NCBI RefSeq assembly: GCF_012910715.1
Contig: NZ_JABBHF010000003.1
Location: 62,001-126,000, forward strand
Direction of reading: 5' to 3'
DNA: 64,000 nucleotides
Origin: Flavivirga algicola
GTDB lineage: Bacteria > Bacteroidota > Bacteroidia > Flavobacteriales > Flavobacteriaceae
Position 1 is the stretch's first letter. Each line of letters begins with the position of its first letter. This document shows, piece by piece, positions 16,290 to 23,918 of the stretch. A model generated the notes under the pieces. The model was not told the origin of the DNA, did no database searches, and was given only the letters and a program-made list of their open reading frames with translations. Both the position numbers and the translations under genes were made by a program.

Positions 16290-16905
16290 TTTTTTTTTCG
16301 GACAATATTCGGGCTATGAAACGAATGATATCCTATTAGAAATAATAGCCATTATTTTCGGGTTTCTTTCCGTTTGGTACTCAAAAAAAAATAAGGTCTT
16401 TGTTTTTCCAACAGGTATGATTAGTACCATAATTTTTGTGTATTTATTGTACAAATGGGAACTTTTGGGCGATATGATGATAAACGGTTATTATTTTATA
16501 ATGAGCGTTTATGGTTGGTATATTTGGACAAGAAAAATAGATGAAACCCATGTAACCCCAATTTCAATAACAACTATCAAAGAGAAAGCGATTAGTATAT
16601 TTATATTTCTAGGTACTTTACTATTTGTATTTTTAGTTTACAAAGCGTTTAATAAGTGGACTAGTTGGGTTGCATATATTGATACACTTACAACAGCTAT
16701 ATTTTTTGTAGGTATGTGGTTAATGGCAAGAAGGAAATTAGAGAATTGGATTTTTTGGATTATAGGCGATTTAATATCGGTGCCTCTATATTTTTATAAA
16801 GGGTTCACATTTACAAGTTTTCAATATTTAGGGTTTACGGTGATAGCGATATTTGGTTATTTATCATGGAAGAAAAGTATAAACAAGAACCTTCAAGTTG
16901 TATAA
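16273..16905 (+). CDS. pnuC: PnuC-family vitamin precursor transporter
   Basis: 210 residues with about seven membrane helices and the family pattern (IIAIIFGFLSVWYSKKNK, FPTGMISTIIFVYLLYKWEL, NGYYFIMSVYGWYIWTRK). PnuC proteins carry nicotinamide riboside; the PnuT branch, frequent in Bacteroidetes, carries thiamine by facilitated diffusion. Neighbours point both ways. The overlapping upstream gene is a thiamine-binding protein and a TPP riboswitch is nearby. The overlapping downstream gene is a NadR-like kinase, as in nicotinamide riboside salvage. The overlaps on both sides indicate one translationally coupled unit. Confidence 0.88.
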   Translation: MSPIFDFFFGQYSGYETNDILLEIIAIIFGFLSVWYSKKNKVFVFPTGMISTIIFVYLLYKWELLGDMMINGYYFIMSVYGWYIWTRKIDETHVTPISITTIKEKAISIFIFLGTLLFVFLVYKAFNKWTSWVAYIDTLTTAIFFVGMWLMARRKLENWIFWIIGDLISVPLYFYKGFTFTSFQYLGFTVIAIFGYLSWKKSINKNLQVV

Positions 16906-17429
16906 AGGTTGTGCTATTTGGGCCAGAATCTACTGGTAAAACAACACTGTCAAGACAATTGGCTCGGTATTACAATTCGGTTTGGGTTCCAGAATACGCA
17001 CGGGAATACCTCCAAAATAAATGGAATAATGAACGTAAAACTTGTGAGCCAGAAGATTTGTTGCCTATAGCAGAAGGGCAAATGAAACTTGAAAATAAAT
17101 TAGCAAAAAAAACAGATTCTATTTTAATTTGTGATACCGACCTGCTGGAAACAAAGGTGTATTCTGAAGCTTACTACTTGGGAAGCTGTGATCCTATACT
17201 TGAAAAATATGCATTGGAGAACACTTACGATCTGTATTTTTTAACTTATATTGACACGCCATGGGAGGCTGATGATTTACGAGATAAACCAGAGGATAGA
17301 GAAGAGATGTTTGAAGCTTTTCAAAATGAATTAATAAAGAATAAAAAACCTTATGTGCTTTTGAAAGGCGACAAAAAACAACGCCTAAAAACGGCGGTTA
17401 AACACATTGACAAGCTATTAAAAAAATAA
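16866..17429 (+). CDS. NadR-like P-loop kinase (nicotinamide riboside kinase-like)
   Basis: 187 residues resembling the C-terminal kinase domain of NadR: P-loop GPESTGKTTL (about 20-29), VWVPEYAREYLQ (catalytic region), the ICDTDLLETKVYSE segment, and a lid-like DLRDKPEDREEMF. In NadR this domain phosphorylates nicotinamide riboside after uptake by PnuC. The N-terminal adenylyltransferase and DNA-binding parts of full NadR are absent. The start overlaps pnuC by 40 bases. Because of the thiamine-linked context, a kinase acting on another vitamin cannot be excluded. Confidence 0.8.
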   Translation: MEEKYKQEPSSCIKVVLFGPESTGKTTLSRQLARYYNSVWVPEYAREYLQNKWNNERKTCEPEDLLPIAEGQMKLENKLAKKTDSILICDTDLLETKVYSEAYYLGSCDPILEKYALENTYDLYFLTYIDTPWEADDLRDKPEDREEMFEAFQNELIKNKKPYVLLKGDKKQRLKTAVKHIDKLLKK

Positions 17430-17432
17430 TTA

Positions 17433-18986
17433 ATGTTTACTGAAAAAGATATTAAACAAATACAAAAAAAAGGCATTACGGTAAATCAAGTCGATGCTCA
17501 GGTAGCACGCATAAAAAATGGTATGTCATATTCTAATTTGGTTACAGCAGCAACTATAGGAAAAGGTATTGAGTATTATAGCGATAAAGAAATAAAAGAG
17601 TTTATAGAACTGTATGAATCAAAACAAAGCTATTTATCTACGCTTAAATTTGTACCGGCTTCTGGTGCAGCTACAAGGATGTTTAAATTTCTATTTCAGT
17701 TTTTGAAAAACTTTAACCCTTTAAATGAGAGTATTGAAGACTATGCCAAAAAAAATAACGATACGTTAATTGAAAAATTTATTTCTAATTTAGAAAAGTT
17801 TCCGTTTTATAATCAGGTTTTATTAAAAACTAAAGAAATAAATTTGAGTTTTGATAACCTATCTGAAGAAGAGAAATACTTAGAGTTTGTAAAAACAATG
17901 TTGAACGAAAATGGTCTTAATTATGGCTCTTGGCCCAAAGGATTACTGCCTTTTCATAAATATGACGATGTCATAATAACGGCTTTTCAAGAACATTTAC
18001 TTGAGTCGACATTATATGCATCAACAAATAATAAAGCCAGCCTCCATTTTACGGTTTCAGACAAGCATCACACCTATTTTATTGAAGAGTTAAACCGTAT
18101 AAAACAAGATTTAGAACAAAAAACGGGTAAAGCGTTTAATGTGTCGTTTTCATACCAAAAAGAAGCAACGGAAACAGTTGCGTTAACAACCGAAGAAGCA
18201 GTTTTTAGAAATAAAGATGGAACTATTTTATTTAGACCAGCAGGACATGGCGCTTTATTAGAAAATTTAAATGATTTGAATGCCGATCTTATTTTTATAA
18301 AAAATGTTGACAACATTATTGTTGCTAATAAAAATATAGCGGTCTCAGAGTATAAAAAACTACTAGCAGGTATTCTTATAAAAGTTCAGGAACAGATTTT
18401 TACATTTTTGAATAAGCTTGATAAAGATGTTGTCTTGGAAAAAGAACTTCTTGAAATAGCACTGTTTTTATCTAATAAAATGCATGTGCCTATTGAGGAA
18501 GATTTTGAAGATTTCACTTTAGAAGAGAAGCGTGTATATCTGAAGGAAAAACTAAACCGTCCAGTTCGGGTATGTGGTATGGTTAAAAATGAAGGAGAAC
18601 CAGGCGGCGGACCATTCTTGGTAAAAGATAAAAATGGAGCAATATCTTTACAAATCGTAGAGTTTGCTCAAATTAATATTGAAGATAAAGGGCAGCAGGA
18701 CATTGTAAAAAATGCAACACATTTTAATCCTACTGATTTAGTTTGTGGCGTTAAGAACTATAAGGGGGAAAAGTTCAACCTTAAAAATTTTGTAGACCCC
18801 GAGGCTGCTTTTATAACCATGAAAACCCAAAATGGGATGGACATAAAAGCATTAGAGCTTCCCGGATTATGGAATGGTAGTATGGCGTATTGGAATTCTA
18901 TTTTTGTTGAGGTTCCATTAAACACTTTCAATCCTGTAAAAACGGTTAATGATTTACTTAAACCAGCACATCAAGTAATGTCATGA
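17433..18986 (+). CDS. DUF4301 family protein
   Basis: 517 residues, soluble, matching the Bacteroidetes family DUF4301. Recognisable segments are KFVPASGAATRMFKFLFQFL near residues 72-95 and FRPAGHGALLENLNDLNADLIFIKNVDNI in the middle. The latter reads like a nucleotidyltransferase-type fold with a phosphate-binding loop. VRVCGMVKNEGEPGGGPF is near 370-387. The reaction is unknown. It follows the NadR-like kinase after 3 bases and overlaps arfB by 4 bases, so it belongs to the same operon. Confidence 0.75.
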   Translation: MFTEKDIKQIQKKGITVNQVDAQVARIKNGMSYSNLVTAATIGKGIEYYSDKEIKEFIELYESKQSYLSTLKFVPASGAATRMFKFLFQFLKNFNPLNESIEDYAKKNNDTLIEKFISNLEKFPFYNQVLLKTKEINLSFDNLSEEEKYLEFVKTMLNENGLNYGSWPKGLLPFHKYDDVIITAFQEHLLESTLYASTNNKASLHFTVSDKHHTYFIEELNRIKQDLEQKTGKAFNVSFSYQKEATETVALTTEEAVFRNKDGTILFRPAGHGALLENLNDLNADLIFIKNVDNIIVANKNIAVSEYKKLLAGILIKVQEQIFTFLNKLDKDVVLEKELLEIALFLSNKMHVPIEEDFEDFTLEEKRVYLKEKLNRPVRVCGMVKNEGEPGGGPFLVKDKNGAISLQIVEFAQINIEDKGQQDIVKNATHFNPTDLVCGVKNYKGEKFNLKNFVDPEAAFITMKTQNGMDIKALELPGLWNGSMAYWNSIFVEVPLNTFNPVKTVNDLLKPAHQVMS

Positions 18987-19390
18987 TAGAAGAAGAAGCC
19001 TTGTTGCAAGAATTGAGCTTTAAAGCCGTTAGAAGTTCTGGTAGTGGCGGGCAACATGTTAATAAGGTGTCTTCAAAGATAGAGTTGACCTTTAACTTAA
19101 ATACATCACTTATATTTAGCGAAGAAGAAAAAGAACGTCTTCAAAATAAACTAAAGCATAGGTTAACCAAAGACGGTCTATTGATTTTGCAGTGCGATGA
19201 AAGCCGAAGTCAACATAAAAATAAAGAACTTGTTATAAAACGTTTTTTGGAATTAATTCGTTTAGGGTTGATAGTTCCAAAAAAGCGTATTCCAACTAAA
19301 ATTCCAAAAGCGGTTATAAAAAAACGACTAAAGGATAAACGTAATCTTTCTGATAAAAAAGCAAATAGAAAAAAGCCTGATATAGACTAA
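18983..19390 (+). CDS. arfB: Peptidyl-tRNA hydrolase ArfB (alternative ribosome rescue)
   Basis: 135 residues. The catalytic loop SSGSGGQHVNKVSSK contains the GGQ motif that hydrolyses peptidyl-tRNA, as in class I release factors. The C-terminal tail is strongly basic (KKRIPTKIPKAVIKKRLKDKRN), which in ArfB enters the empty mRNA channel of stalled ribosomes. No codon-recognition domain is present, in keeping with a rescue factor rather than RF1/RF2. Its start overlaps DUF4301 by 4 bases. Confidence 0.93.
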   Translation: MIEEEALLQELSFKAVRSSGSGGQHVNKVSSKIELTFNLNTSLIFSEEEKERLQNKLKHRLTKDGLLILQCDESRSQHKNKELVIKRFLELIRLGLIVPKKRIPTKIPKAVIKKRLKDKRNLSDKKANRKKPDID

Positions 19391-19430
19391 AAAATATCGA
19401 TTAACTAATTAAACAATAGTTAATTGTTCT

Positions 19431-19438
19431 TATCTTTG
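19431..19438 (+). promoter_or_regulatory. -7 element upstream of the TPP riboswitch
   Basis: TATCTTTG fits TAnnTTTG exactly and lies 17 bases before the start of the riboswitch (GGGGTG at 19455). A spaced TTTG -33 box is not seen. Confidence 0.5.
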
Positions 19439-19449
19439 CGGCGTTCTCA

Positions 19450-19602
19450 AAAAAGGGGTGCTTTTCCAGTTAATAATTATCAGTTTTAGTTTGTAGTTTA
19501 TATTCATAGGCTTTTTTTACTCTCAACTTTTAATTTTTAGCTTCCAAAGAGCTGAGATCATACCCATTGAACCTAGAACAGGTAATGCTGTTTAGGGATT
19601 TG
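19450..19602 (+). ncRNA. TPP (THI-element) riboswitch
   Basis: The 5' box GGGGTGC at 19455-19461 and the 3' core CTGAGATCATACCCATTGAA (from 19551) followed by an ACCTAGAACAGGTAATGCTG segment (to 19590) and a closing AGGGAT match the THI-box consensus. The span between the two, including an expanded AU-rich arm, is longer than the minimal form. TPP riboswitches turn expression off when thiamine pyrophosphate is plentiful. The regulated gene is the TonB-dependent receptor starting at 19729. Confidence 0.93.
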
Positions 19603-19728
19603 AATTTTTATTGTCATTGTGACCTGTTTAAAAACAACATGCAGACTTGCAATATTAATTCTGGAAATTAATTAATAACAATAAAGAATAATTACCTCTT
19701 TTTATTCGATTATAAAACCATAATCGCA

Positions 19729-21996
19729 ATGAAATCGACTTTAAAAAAGTTATTTCTTTTTTTAGCATTCGTAGTGTTGACAGTTACGGCCAACGCTCAA
19801 GAAAATCAAAAACAACAAGATTCTACTAAAACAGAAAAGCTGGATAAAATCCTTCTTTCAGCTACAAGAGCTAAAGATAAAACACCAGTTGCATTTACAA
19901 ATATTAAGAAAGAGCAATTGGAATCTATAAATTTAGGTCAAGATTTGCCTATTTTATTAGATCAGTTACCTTCTGTGGTTACTACCAGTGACGCAGGGGC
20001 AGGAGTTGGGTATACAGGAATTCGCGTGCGAGGTAGCGATGCCACCAGAGTCAATGTTACTATTAATGGCATTCCATATAATGATGCTGAGAGCCAGGGA
20101 ACATTTTGGGTAAATATGCCTGATTTTGTCTCTTCTGTAGAGGATATACAATTACAACGAGGTGTAGGGACATCAACAAATGGTTCGGGAGCTTTTGGCG
20201 CGAGCTTGAACATAAAAACTTTAACCCCATCAAAGCAAGGTTATGCCACAACTACAAATGCAGTTGGGAGTTTTGGTACCAGAAAGCACAATATTAATAT
20301 TGGTTCAGGTTTAAAAAACAACTTTTATGCGGAAGGAAGACTCTCTAATATTCAAAGTGATGGCTATATAGATAGAGCAAGAGCAGATTTAAATTCGTAT
20401 TATTTAGAAACTGGCTTTCTAAATGAAAAATCGGCGATTAAAGCAATTGTTTTTGGCGGAAAAGAAATCACTTACCAATCATGGTATGGCACACCAGAAG
20501 CTGTTGTAAATAACGATAGAGATGGTATACAAGCATTTATTGACAGAAATTTTCCTTCAGACGAAGAGGCCCAAAACCTATTGAATTCTGGTAGAACATA
20601 TAATTTTTATACCTACGATAATGAGGTGGATAATTATGAGCAGACACACTATCAGTTGCACATTTCCCATCAGTTTAGCACGCATTTTTCTGCAAATGTT
20701 TCAGGAAACTTCACAAGAGGAAAAGGGTTTTTCGAGCAATATAAAAATAACGAAGAGTTAGGAGAATATTTTCCTAATAATGTAAACGCATCGGATGAAG
20801 GAGATGTTATTAGGAGACGTTGGTTGGATAATGATTTTTATGCGTTTGTATATGCCCTTAATTATACAAAGGACAACCTGAACTTATATTTTGGTGGTGG
20901 TTACAATATGTATAAGGGAGATCATTTTGGTGAGGTTATTTGGGATTCATTTCCTACTTCAATACCTATTAGAAGCAACTACTATTTTAGTTATGGAGAT
21001 AAGGAAGATTTTAATACTTATGCTAAAGCCGAATATAGTATAAACAGTAATTTGTTTGCCTTATTGGATTTACAATATAGAAAGGTCAATTATGAATCTG
21101 TTGGAACAAGCTCAGATTTGTTAAACATTAATGTAAAGGAGTCATACGATTTTTTCAATCCTAAATTCGGATTAACTTATACCATAGATAATTATAATAG
21201 TATTTATGGCTCTTATGCTATGGCTAACAGGGAGCCTAACAGGGATGATTTGACTAAAAACCCAGTGCGTCCAAAATCGGAACAATTACATGATTTTGAG
21301 CTTGGTTATAAATTGAGAAAGACTAATTTGTATACAACGGTTAATCTATATTATATGGATTATAAGGATCAGTTAATTTTAACAGGAGATTTAGATGATG
21401 TAGGCGGTCCTATTAGGCAAAATGTCGCAAAGAGTTATAGGGCAGGAATAGAATTACAGGCGGGTTACAAAGTATCAGGTCGATTTAGGATTGATGCAAA
21501 TGCTACGTTTAGCCAAAATAAGATAAAAGCTTTTGACTATGTGATTTATGACACTCAATATGATCCGAATACATTTGAGAGTATTTCTTATGCTCCTGTA
21601 GTTGAGCAATTTGAAGATACAGATATTTCCTTTTCTCCAGATGTTATTTTTGGAAGCACTTTAACTTATTCTCCTATAAAAAATGGAAGTATTGCATTGC
21701 TGTCTAAATATGTCGGTAAGCAATATTTAGATAATACCTCTAGTAATGATAAAAGCATTGATGCTTATTTTGTAAATAATTTAAATGTATCTTATAAAAT
21801 CCAGCCAAAGTGGATTAAAGAAATAGGGTTTAATTTGTTGGTAAATAATCTGTTTAATTCAGAGTATGTCTCTAATGGGTATACATATAGCTATTTTTAT
21901 AGACCAGTAGGCTCGTCTGATGCGCCAATAACTGAGAATTTTTATTATCCACAAGCGACTACTAACTTTTTGTTAGGGATGACGCTAAAATTCTAA
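19729..21996 (+). CDS. TPP-regulated TonB-dependent receptor (probable thiamine uptake)
   Basis: 755 residues with signal peptide (FLAFVVLTVTANAQ, cleavage near 24). A plug domain is recognisable from DKILLSATRAKDKTPVAFTN (TonB-box-like start) through GVGYTGIRVRGSDATRVNVTINGIPYNDAE. A beta-barrel follows and ends in LLGMTLKF. No carboxypeptidase-like N-terminal domain is present. The mRNA leader holds a TPP riboswitch, so the gene is expressed when thiamine is scarce. In Bacteroidetes, riboswitch-controlled receptors of this kind are the proposed outer-membrane entry for thiamine. Substrate is inferred from the riboswitch, not from the barrel. Confidence 0.93.
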   Translation: MKSTLKKLFLFLAFVVLTVTANAQENQKQQDSTKTEKLDKILLSATRAKDKTPVAFTNIKKEQLESINLGQDLPILLDQLPSVVTTSDAGAGVGYTGIRVRGSDATRVNVTINGIPYNDAESQGTFWVNMPDFVSSVEDIQLQRGVGTSTNGSGAFGASLNIKTLTPSKQGYATTTNAVGSFGTRKHNINIGSGLKNNFYAEGRLSNIQSDGYIDRARADLNSYYLETGFLNEKSAIKAIVFGGKEITYQSWYGTPEAVVNNDRDGIQAFIDRNFPSDEEAQNLLNSGRTYNFYTYDNEVDNYEQTHYQLHISHQFSTHFSANVSGNFTRGKGFFEQYKNNEELGEYFPNNVNASDEGDVIRRRWLDNDFYAFVYALNYTKDNLNLYFGGGYNMYKGDHFGEVIWDSFPTSIPIRSNYYFSYGDKEDFNTYAKAEYSINSNLFALLDLQYRKVNYESVGTSSDLLNINVKESYDFFNPKFGLTYTIDNYNSIYGSYAMANREPNRDDLTKNPVRPKSEQLHDFELGYKLRKTNLYTTVNLYYMDYKDQLILTGDLDDVGGPIRQNVAKSYRAGIELQAGYKVSGRFRIDANATFSQNKIKAFDYVIYDTQYDPNTFESISYAPVVEQFEDTDISFSPDVIFGSTLTYSPIKNGSIALLSKYVGKQYLDNTSSNDKSIDAYFVNNLNVSYKIQPKWIKEIGFNLLVNNLFNSEYVSNGYTYSYFYRPVGSSDAPITENFYYPQATTNFLLGMTLKF

Positions 21997-22005
21997 AAAA
22001 ACACA

Positions 22006-22049
22006 TTAATTAAGAGCCTTAATAATATTTTATTGAGGCTCTTAATTAA
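22006..22049. terminator. Bidirectional terminator after the thiamine-linked receptor
   Basis: A 20 bp stem with one G-U pair (22006-22025 with 22030-22049) and a 4-base loop between two convergent genes. The AT-rich outer stem provides the T runs on both strands. Confidence 0.8.
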
Positions 22050-22470
22050 AAATCAAGAGATTATTTCCGTTTTTTTCTACTCTATAGTTTTTTAAACTAC
22101 AGGGCAAATTGTTACTTCCCAATGATTGCCCGGTAACCAAGCTATATTTGTTTTTGTCCTCACAACCACAAGTGCCTTCTAAACCCGTAGGTGTAAGTGC
22201 AGAACAGGCGTTAGGTGCGTGATTTGGGTCACTGGCATCCCATGCTAAAAAATCGGCACCAGTACTGGCAACAATAATTCCTGCATTTCCCGCATTTGGG
22301 ATGTAAACAGAGTTCCCTGCAAAAGGTAGTTGGCTATATTGAGGCAAGCTAAGATTGATATTAACGTTTACTCCTAAGTCTAATAAAAATTTACAATTTT
22401 CATTGTTAGGAGAATTTTTGCTACAAGATGATAAAATAATGAGTGCAATGAGGCAGGAAACAGATTTCAT
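22042..22470 (-). CDS. Lipoprotein with degenerate Rieske-like domain
   Basis: 142 residues from the ATG at 22470; a longer frame with a TTG start only adds residues in front of a complete lipoprotein signal (LIALIILSSC, Cys16). The C-terminal part reads like the second half of a Rieske [2Fe-2S] domain: CGCEDKNKYSLVTGQSLG, then NLPCSLKNYRVEKNG. The histidine ligands of CxH and CxxH are missing, although Cys89, C101, C103 and C124 remain. A normal Rieske cluster therefore cannot be built. Similar His-less forms seem common in flavobacteria, often beside greA. Function unknown. Confidence 0.65.
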   Translation of the reverse strand: MKSVSCLIALIILSSCSKNSPNNENCKFLLDLGVNVNINLSLPQYSQLPFAGNSVYIPNAGNAGIIVASTGADFLAWDASDPNHAPNACSALTPTGLEGTCGCEDKNKYSLVTGQSLGSNNLPCSLKNYRVEKNGNNLLIFN

Positions 22471-22530
22471 AGTAATTTTAAAATTAAAAATGCAATTTAC
22501 AACAAAAAGCAAATTGAGTTAAATATTTTG

Positions 22531-22538
22531 TATATTTG
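22531..22538 (+). promoter_or_regulatory. -7 element of greA
   Basis: TATATTTG, an exact TAnnTTTG match, about 80 bases before greA. A TTG lies 14 bases further upstream, which is shorter than the usual 19-base gap. Confidence 0.5.
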
Positions 22539-22572
22539 TTATACAATCTCGTGTAAGCGAGATTTTTTTTTA

Positions 22573-22593
22573 TGCTGGACTCCATGTTCAGCA
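22573..22593. repeat. Degenerate dispersed hairpin repeat (copy 2), in the greA leader
   Basis: TGCTGGAC at 22573-22580 pairs with GTTCAGCA at 22586-22593. The right arm and its ATCT continuation are shared with the copy at 55368. Confidence 0.45.
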
Positions 22594-22620
22594 TCTTTTA
22601 TTAAGTAAAACGATGAAGTT

Positions 22621-23094
22621 ATGAGTAAAGTATCGTACTATACACCAGAAGGGTTAAAAAAATTAAGAGATGAACTACAGCAATTAAAAGATGTAGAGCG
22701 CGTCAAGGCTTCTAAAGCTATTGCTGAAGCTAGAGATAAGGGAGATTTAAGCGAAAATGCAGAATATGATGCTGCTAAAGAAGCACAGGGCATGTTGGAA
22801 ATGCGTATTTCCAAATTAGAAGATGCTCTGGCTGGAGCGCGCGTTATTGATGAATCGCAATTAGATAATTCTAAGATATTGGTGTTGTCTAAAGTTAAAA
22901 TAAAAAACCAAACCAATGGTATGGAAATGACCTATACGTTGGTTGCCGATGGAGAAGCTGATCTGGCTTCAGGTAAAATTTCGGTAAATTCTCCCATAGG
23001 TAAGGGGTTGCTTGGAAAATCTGTAGGTGACGTTGCAGAAATTCAAGTGCCTAATGGGGTTATGAAATTCGATATCATAGAAATTTCCAGATAA
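22621..23094 (+). CDS. greA: Transcription elongation factor GreA
   Basis: 157 residues. An N-terminal coiled-coil (GLKKLRDELQQLKDVERVKASKAIAEARDKGDLSENAEYDAAKEAQ) carries the acidic tip D-x-SENAEYD that enters the RNA polymerase secondary channel and stimulates cleavage of backtracked RNA. The C-terminal FKBP-like domain (SPIGKGLLGKSVGDVAEIQVPNG) binds the polymerase. Full length. It is preceded by an exact TATATTTG box and followed by the HIT gene. Confidence 0.97.
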   Translation: MSKVSYYTPEGLKKLRDELQQLKDVERVKASKAIAEARDKGDLSENAEYDAAKEAQGMLEMRISKLEDALAGARVIDESQLDNSKILVLSKVKIKNQTNGMEMTYTLVADGEADLASGKISVNSPIGKGLLGKSVGDVAEIQVPNGVMKFDIIEISR

Positions 23095-23183
23095 ATTATT
23101 ATTCCTGTAGATCTTATCGAGCTAAATATAGTCCGAGCATTAAAGTGAGATAAGAACTCTTATAAAAAACACTTTCAAATAAT

Positions 23184-23573
23184 ATGGCTTCAATTTTCAC
23201 AAAAATAGTTAATGGTGAAATTCCTTGTTATAAAGTTGCAGAAACTGATGACTTTTTAGCGTTTTTAGATATAAATCCAAATAGTAAAGGACATACACTT
23301 TGTATTCCTAAGCAAGAAGTTGATAAGATATTTGATTTAGATGAAGCCACTTATAATGGTTTGATGAGTTTTGCAAGGCGTGTAGCTTTAGCATTAGAAA
23401 AAACAATACCTTGTGAGCGAGTAGGGATGTCTGTTATAGGCTTGGAGGTGCCACACGCACATGTGCATTTAATTCCGTTACACACTATGGAGGATGCTCG
23501 TTTTATTCAAAAAGTAAAACTTTCTACAGAAGAATTCCAGAATTTGGCTGAAGCGATAAAAGCCCAATTATAA
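23184..23573 (+). CDS. HIT family nucleotide-binding protein
   Basis: 129 residues with the histidine triad in VPHAHVHLIPLH (H-x-H-x-H, about residues 92-96) and the N-terminal SIFTKIVNGEIPCYKV segment typical of the Hint branch. HIT proteins hydrolyse or transfer nucleoside monophosphates from phosphoramidates or dinucleoside polyphosphates. The usual zinc-site cysteines near the start are not present as a pair. Found beside greA in many Bacteroidetes. It converges with the next gene with a 6-base overlap. Confidence 0.93.
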   Translation: MASIFTKIVNGEIPCYKVAETDDFLAFLDINPNSKGHTLCIPKQEVDKIFDLDEATYNGLMSFARRVALALEKTIPCERVGMSVIGLEVPHAHVHLIPLHTMEDARFIQKVKLSTEEFQNLAEAIKAQL

Positions 23574-23918
23574 ATTAGGATATATTGCTAAAAGTATTAT
23601 AACTAAAACTATAATGGAAGCTAAAATAATAGCGAACCATGATGCTTTCTTTAAATAAGTCAATGGTTTTTTGGGAACAAAAGCTCTTTTCTGATATTCA
23701 AAAACCTGTTCAATATCATCAGTCCATTTTACCGGGTAAATAATGGTATGGCATACCTTACACGCAATTTCATGACTAATTTGAGACGTAATTGATTTGT
23801 AAAACCTGGTGTCAATTATTTTTTGCTTAAAAGTTAAGCGTAAACCTTCATTACTGTAACACTCAGGACAGTTGTTTTTTAATACAACTTCTTTTATGGT
23901 AACTAGTTTTTCAGACAT
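23568..23918 (-). CDS. Small membrane protein with zinc-ribbon-like cysteines
   Basis: 116 residues from the ATG at 23918. Two CxxC-type knuckles (NCPECYSN near 15-22 and CKVCHTII near 53-60) suggest a zinc ribbon. A single membrane helix near the C-terminus (WFAIILASIIVLVIILLAI) places the ribbon in the cytoplasm. Starting at the ATG gives an 8-base overlap with the upstream histidine kinase, so the two are probably translated together. I recognise no family. It may be an accessory of the kinase. Confidence 0.6.
   Translation of the reverse strand: MSEKLVTIKEVVLKNNCPECYSNEGLRLTFKQKIIDTRFYKSITSQISHEIACKVCHTIIYPVKWTDDIEQVFEYQKRAFVPKKPLTYLKKASWFAIILASIIVLVIILLAIYPNL

Noticed and set aside
22471-22512. 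Longer start for the Rieske-like lipoprotein
   Set aside because: It uses TTG and would put 14 residues in front of a complete lipoprotein signal.
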